This document shows positions 32,043 to 36,192 of a stretch of 36,192 nt of DNA, in pieces. The DNA comes from a virus, in IMG/VR virus record IMGVR_UViG_3300040751_000165, positions 1 to 36,192 of that record; one strand, given 5' to 3'. The position numbers were made by a program, and so were the translations under genes. The number at the start of each line of letters is the position of its first letter. The stretch's first letter is position 1. The notes beneath the pieces were generated by a model, which did not search any database, was not told the origin of the DNA, and worked only from the letters and a program-made list of their open reading frames with translations.

Positions 32043-33815
32043 TTAGAAATCCAGAATGATTTTAATATCTTCTGTTTGCTCTACATCTCTTGTAACTTTT
32101 TGTACACTCTCTGTGTAGATAAACTCGCCTGAGAATGTATTTGCTTCGGGCCCCTTTATTGAAGAGATTGTTGCCACTTTAGTAGCATTGCCTCTTTTTA
32201 GGATTTGATCTGCTTGTGTGAAAGGAACACGATTGCTAAAACTCTGTACATTATTTATATAAACATTAAAGAAGGATGTATCAGTTTCAGTCTCATCTCT
32301 CTTAACAAATACCACGTTGCCATTAGCACCATAAACGGCATTATTAGCAGCCTGATTTGTTCTGGTGATTGGGTTCAATTCTGTAATAAAACCTAGTGTA
32401 CCAAGTTCAGAGAGAAGTCTCATTCTTTCGTTGGTAAGAGTTTCGCCTGCAACGATGGCGTTGACTGGATTATTTCCATCCATCTGTGTATATGATATGA
32501 GAGCCCGGGTTGTAAGTCTGAGTGTGCTAGGGCTATTTGAAGTATTTGCTATTGATTCAGTAGACATATGATTATTGTTGGCATCCACTTTCAGAATTGG
32601 ATCTTTCAAAATACTAATTGATCTGAAGTCCGTATTTGCTGGAATATATCCGCTACCATTTGCAGATACTCCTAGTGAACCTTCAAACTGAACATTGAGA
32701 AGAACTCTGTCTCCACCCAATTCACGAATAGGATCTTTACCGTGGCCACCGATTGGCGAAATGATTGCGTTTGCTGTTGCACCAGCACCATGAATAGCAT
32801 TTGCTGAAATAATTACTTCTGCTTCTGAGTACTGACTTCCAACTGAAATAATATCAACATTTGCAATTTGACCCTGAGAATTGACTTCAGAGAATGCCAA
32901 AGCGCCTTGCCCGTCACCACGAATAATCACTGTAGGCGAAACAATACAGCGTGAATCCGTATTAGCGATTGTGCTAAAAGCAGAATTTACAGTGAATGTC
33001 TTTGTTGACCCAGCATAGTCGATAATTCTACGAATCTGCCCAGAACCAGTTCCTGTCGTAATATAGATTGATGATCCATTATAAAAGTTATCAACTGATG
33101 ATGGTGGGTTATCGCCAGCAGCCGAAAGTCTAATTGTAGTAGATGTTGCTGAAGTTACAACACCATTAGATACTTGATGATAACCTGTACCAGAAGCAAC
33201 TGTCTCAATAATTTCAATAGAACTATTGACTGCCGCATTTTGAACTGCAAGTTGTCTATCGCCCTCAACTGAACCATCTGAAGCAGAAATTGTTTTTACT
33301 GGCATATGAGATACAGTTAGAAACTTATCTGCTTCACCAAGTGAGATATTATACATAAACTTCCATGTATAGCCGTCAGCTAAAGTAAATGATAGTGTAG
33401 AAAAGTCTGCTGGCTTTATAGTAGACGCTGATCCTTTATTATTTGACAAACATTTGTATACGTTATTTTCATCAGTGACAACATAAAATGGTCTAGTATA
33501 AAGATTAGTATCACTATCACGATATTGTGCATAGACTGTGCCTGATACCCAATTATAACGAGGAATAACATGGCTTACATCACCTGGTGTGATCTTTTTG
33601 GCACCTATTGCTTCTCTCCAAAGTACTCTCTGCTTATGATTATCAGTTTCGATAGGAGTAGTGGCAGTAGGTTCAGTAGTATACTCTAGTTGATTACCTA
33701 GAACAGCATAAAGAATATTTGATTCTTTTGTATTGCGCCCATCTTCATGTGACAAAGACTCAACAAAAGACTTTGCGTTCATTATACTCATTTCTTTGCT
33801 GTTGTATGAAGGCAT
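32043..33815 (-). CDS. 8: Baseplate wedge protein gp8
   Basis: Part of the baseplate wedge with gp6, gp7, gp10, gp11 and gp53. The 590-residue protein (T4 gp8 is 334) carries the family core VSHVIPRYNWVSGTVYAQYR (80-99), RPFYVVTDENNVYKCLSNNK (108-127) and ADGYTWKFMYNISLGEADKF (146-165). The extra C-terminal 300 residues, beta-rich, are typical of marine homologues. Residues near 240-290 hold another GSSIYITTGTGSGQIRRIID module. The start shares an A with the upstream stop (TAATG). AGGGA is the ribosome site, about ten bases away; a second in-frame ATG nine codons later is possible. Confidence 0.88.
   Translation of the reverse strand: MPSYNSKEMSIMNAKSFVESLSHEDGRNTKESNILYAVLGNQLEYTTEPTATTPIETDNHKQRVLWREAIGAKKITPGDVSHVIPRYNWVSGTVYAQYRDSDTNLYTRPFYVVTDENNVYKCLSNNKGSASTIKPADFSTLSFTLADGYTWKFMYNISLGEADKFLTVSHMPVKTISASDGSVEGDRQLAVQNAAVNSSIEIIETVASGTGYHQVSNGVVTSATSTTIRLSAAGDNPPSSVDNFYNGSSIYITTGTGSGQIRRIIDYAGSTKTFTVNSAFSTIANTDSRCIVSPTVIIRGDGQGALAFSEVNSQGQIANVDIISVGSQYSEAEVIISANAIHGAGATANAIISPIGGHGKDPIRELGGDRVLLNVQFEGSLGVSANGSGYIPANTDFRSISILKDPILKVDANNNHMSTESIANTSNSPSTLRLTTRALISYTQMDGNNPVNAIVAGETLTNERMRLLSELGTLGFITELNPITRTNQAANNAVYGANGNVVFVKRDETETDTSFFNVYINNVQSFSNRVPFTQADQILKRGNATKVATISSIKGPEANTFSGEFIYTESVQKVTRDVEQTEDIKIILDF
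32252..32259 (-). promoter_or_regulatory. Possible internal late promoter TATAAATA inside gp8
   Basis: Exact TATAAATA on the minus strand within the gp8 reading frame (coding N-V-Y-I-N-N), about 220 bases before the DUF4815-type gene start. It could be chance in coding sequence, but no other late box precedes that gene. Confidence 0.4.
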
Positions 33816-36192
33816 TATGTGATATTCCCTGAGTAGTAATAAGCATTAGCACTAGACACATCAGCAAGTGTCCAGTTTGCAACAAGATTTGCACTAGTGG
33901 CATTAATAACTTTATTTAGTTGTAATTGTCTATAAGCCTCTGGAGCAGTTTCTATAATCATAATATCTCCATTCGTAAACTCTGAAGAAGTGAATGTGGT
34001 CGATGATCCCACAATATTGAATGCATTTGCATAGTAAATATTAGCGCCAGAAACATTTCCATATACCCAAGCCGAACTCATGTTAGCGGCTGTTGCACTT
34101 GTAGTTCTATTTAGTCGAACTTCAAAGAACTTATCGTGTGCCGATTCAACTAATAGAGAAGAACCATTTGCAAATTGTGTGGAAAGTGAAGTGCCAGATC
34201 CAGATAGATTAAATGTATTATTGGTAATCGAAACAGTACCACTCGCTTTAGGCTTGGATATTGAAATCGTGCCGTTTGCAGTAAATCTTTTTCTTTGTAC
34301 TTTTGATACTGTAACATTAACATCAACATTAGATGTAGACTTAAATTTTCCAAACAGTGCTTGACCTGCTGGATGTACCAACCTCAAAGCGAGATCCCTA
34401 TATCTATTTAATGCAATTGCCGCTTCAACTTCATAAGAAAATTCTTGATAAAAACGACTGTCTTGTATAAAGCCTCTCTTTGTAGAGATATGACTTCTTG
34501 AGGTGGCGTAATAGCCCTCTGAGTTTGCCACATTGTCAAGTGTAAGTCTCAACTGTGCCGATGTTGCGTCTGGGTGAGTTGTAGTTTCAATAGTCACTAA
34601 CTCATTTTGAATATGATTGAATCCAGAGTCCACAAGCCTCAATGCAGTAATTGTGCCGTTTGCACCAACTGTTGATGAAATATTTGCATTATCACCAAGA
34701 ACACCCTCATCCTGAACACTCACGATCTTGGCAACACCTGGGCTACCAGTTATTTGTGTAGACTGAGATGCATCGGTGAAAAATTGAATGTCAAGATGTT
34801 GGTTGTTGGCAAAAAATACATTACCCGGGCGCCTTTGTAGTTCATCTTGCCAGACACGAATCTGCGTTTCATATGTGCCATTTGCAAATTGTCTTGTTAA
34901 GATACGTTGCATGACATCGCCTGAAGCATTTGTGTTTGCCTGTGATACTCTGTCATTTGTGTCAATAAGAAGAATTTGAGAGTTGCTTGTACCAAAATTT
35001 TGTTGATCATAATGAAGTGTTAGATACTGTTCTCCAATACCAAGTGTGGCTACAGCATTATCCCTAACAGTAACTACAGGCGCAACAGAGAAACCGGCAC
35101 CACCAACACGATTTGATAATTGTGAAATTGTGCCAACTGTGGCAGACTGAAATAAAAGTGCATCTGATAGTTTGGTATGAATATTCTCTATATGCGTATT
35201 TGAGGTTGTACTTACAACATTACCGACTGTAGTATTAGCACCAACAATACGCAATCCTTCATTTTCAGTAAATGATCTCATAGGCCCAGCATCAAACTGT
35301 GATGTTAGATTTGCTGTAGTATTCGCTGTGACTTGTACAGTAACTAAATGTCTATCATCAGCACCACCAACGCCACGACTGTATCCGTTAGCAACTGTTG
35401 AGATGACTTTCTTTACTACACCGAAAGCACCAGATGTTCTGCCAACCAACTCTTGACCGGCAAGAACAACCTGACTTGCAGTATTGCCGAACTGTAGAAC
35501 ATGATAACCTATTGTGTTTGCGCCAAACTGTGAAACTGTACCTACAGTTGTACCCGTAGCAGTAGATTTATTTACTTTTTCACTTCCACTAAAATTCTTA
35601 TACCCATCTACACGCAATATAACGTCTGTACTATTGTACGCCCTTGAAACCGCCGATACAGTGGCGTTGGCACCAGAGGTTACTCCATACAAACTATCAC
35701 CAACAACAACTGAAGGATCAGAAGTATTTGCTATAACAATGACTGCATTAGAATTTGATTTAAAGTTTATACCACTTGTCAAAGTCTGACCAGATTCTTG
35801 AAATCCATAATCAGGCTGAGATAAAAGTGTATTTGCAAACGTATCGGCTCTTCTTGAACCACCATCTTTATGAGTGAGTGTAGGCCCTAAAGCACCGAAT
35901 ATTGTGTTACTGCCAACAAGATTCACATTAAGAGATAGGGCAAATGTGTCATTCAAGTCATCTCTAGCAATAGTAAAACTTGCAGGTGATGATCCGTCAC
36001 CACCACTTAGAGTGATTTGAGTTGTGTCATTGATGCTTGAGGAGTATCCTGAGCCACCATCTAGTAACGAGAATGTGATAGCACCATTCAGATCGACCGT
36101 TTTAGTTACAACGATTTTACCAAACTTACCTTTATCCGATGAGATAATATCGACAACATCACCCGGATTGTATCTACCACCGGGAGATACAA
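33815..36192 (-). CDS. Baseplate-region structural protein, start outside window (791 codons seen)
   Basis: The reading frame stays open from the stop at 33815 to the right edge of the window, so the true start is outside; an apparent start at 35956 would be a TTG with coding-like sequence above it (GRYNPGDVVDIISSDKGKFG, then LDGGSGYSSSIND). The protein is beta-rich with repeats of the type VGDSLYGVTSGANATVSAVS and AGQELVGRTSGAFGVVKKV. Two tandem modules of about 66 residues close it (GSGTSLSTQFANGSSLLVES and GSSTTFTSSEFTNGDIMIIE). Position directly before gp8 corresponds to T4 gp7, or to the end of a gp6-like protein. I do not see gp6 motifs in this part. TAATG couples it to gp8. Confidence 0.8.
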   Translation of the reverse strand, partial: VSPGGRYNPGDVVDIISSDKGKFGKIVVTKTVDLNGAITFSLLDGGSGYSSSINDTTQITLSGGDGSSPASFTIARDDLNDTFALSLNVNLVGSNTIFGALGPTLTHKDGGSRRADTFANTLLSQPDYGFQESGQTLTSGINFKSNSNAVIVIANTSDPSVVVGDSLYGVTSGANATVSAVSRAYNSTDVILRVDGYKNFSGSEKVNKSTATGTTVGTVSQFGANTIGYHVLQFGNTASQVVLAGQELVGRTSGAFGVVKKVISTVANGYSRGVGGADDRHLVTVQVTANTTANLTSQFDAGPMRSFTENEGLRIVGANTTVGNVVSTTSNTHIENIHTKLSDALLFQSATVGTISQLSNRVGGAGFSVAPVVTVRDNAVATLGIGEQYLTLHYDQQNFGTSNSQILLIDTNDRVSQANTNASGDVMQRILTRQFANGTYETQIRVWQDELQRRPGNVFFANNQHLDIQFFTDASQSTQITGSPGVAKIVSVQDEGVLGDNANISSTVGANGTITALRLVDSGFNHIQNELVTIETTTHPDATSAQLRLTLDNVANSEGYYATSRSHISTKRGFIQDSRFYQEFSYEVEAAIALNRYRDLALRLVHPAGQALFGKFKSTSNVDVNVTVSKVQRKRFTANGTISISKPKASGTVSITNNTFNLSGSGTSLSTQFANGSSLLVESAHDKFFEVRLNRTTSATAANMSSAWVYGNVSGANIYYANAFNIVGSSTTFTSSEFTNGDIMIIETAPEAYRQLQLNKVINATSANLVANWTLADVSSANAYYYSGNIT

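Noticed and set aside
1-36192. Possibility of tRNA genes, CRISPR arrays, integrase or insertion sequences.
   Set aside because: I found no cloverleaf-like stretch, spaced direct repeats, terminal inverted repeats or transposase/integrase motifs; the repeats present are all inside fibre or core coding sequence.

Overview
The window is the virion-structure block of a T4-like (contractile-tailed) bacteriophage, probably marine. Every gene I can support reads on the minus strand. In the direction of transcription (high to low coordinates) the order follows the T4 late cluster: baseplate (a large wedge-region protein, gp8), fibres, neck (gp13, gp14), tail completion (gp15), terminase (gp16, gp17), tail sheath and tube (gp18, gp19), portal (gp20), prohead core (gp67/gp68-like), prohead protease (gp21), scaffold (gp22), major capsid protein (gp23, cut by the window edge). 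The marine assignment is inference. It rests on the giant DUF4815-type protein after gp8, fibres with repeated 'LQIYHDG' and 'VANTQAL' motifs and S74 chaperone tails, and a 2-oxoglutarate oxygenase among structural genes, all of which I associate with cyanophage and pelagiphage relatives of T4. No host-diagnostic metabolic gene is present, so the host is not determined.

Layout by position. 33815-36192: baseplate-region protein without its start. 32043-33815: gp8. 26200-32031: 1943-residue DUF4815-type protein. 25982-26197: small coiled-coil protein. 13960-25985: accessory fibre cluster of ten genes, including three long fibres ending in self-cleaving S74 chaperones (558, 933 and 987 residues), a 566-residue repeat fibre, and several small fibre-like proteins. 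13275-13844: an Fe(II)/2-oxoglutarate oxygenase. 10413-13214: gp13, gp14, gp15, gp16. 9646-10420: three non-T4 genes between the terminase subunits: a 49-residue basic protein, a 66-residue protein resembling ribosomal protein bL33, and a staphylococcal-nuclease-like enzyme. 1-9653: gp17 to gp23.

Regulation is visible. Exact TATAAATA boxes (the T4 late promoter, read by gp55-type sigma) lie before gp23, gp22, gp67-like, gp18, gp13, two small fibre genes, and inside the gene before the 566-residue fibre; CATAAATA variants lie before gp19 and gp20. Two strong hairpins (13904-13935 and 19386-19429) look like intrinsic terminators for the minus strand, and a third (5411-5446) holds a late promoter in its loop. 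Elsewhere genes are packed with ATGA or TAATG overlaps. There is no gap above about 170 bases without a gene, and I saw no tRNA, CRISPR array, insertion sequence or integrase.

The most unusual points are the bL33-like gene embedded in the terminase operon, and the mix-and-match build of the fibre cluster, in which a shared N-terminal cap, shared shaft modules, and two alternative C-terminal endings (S74 chaperone or a Gly-Gly-x-aromatic tail) are combined differently in neighbouring genes.
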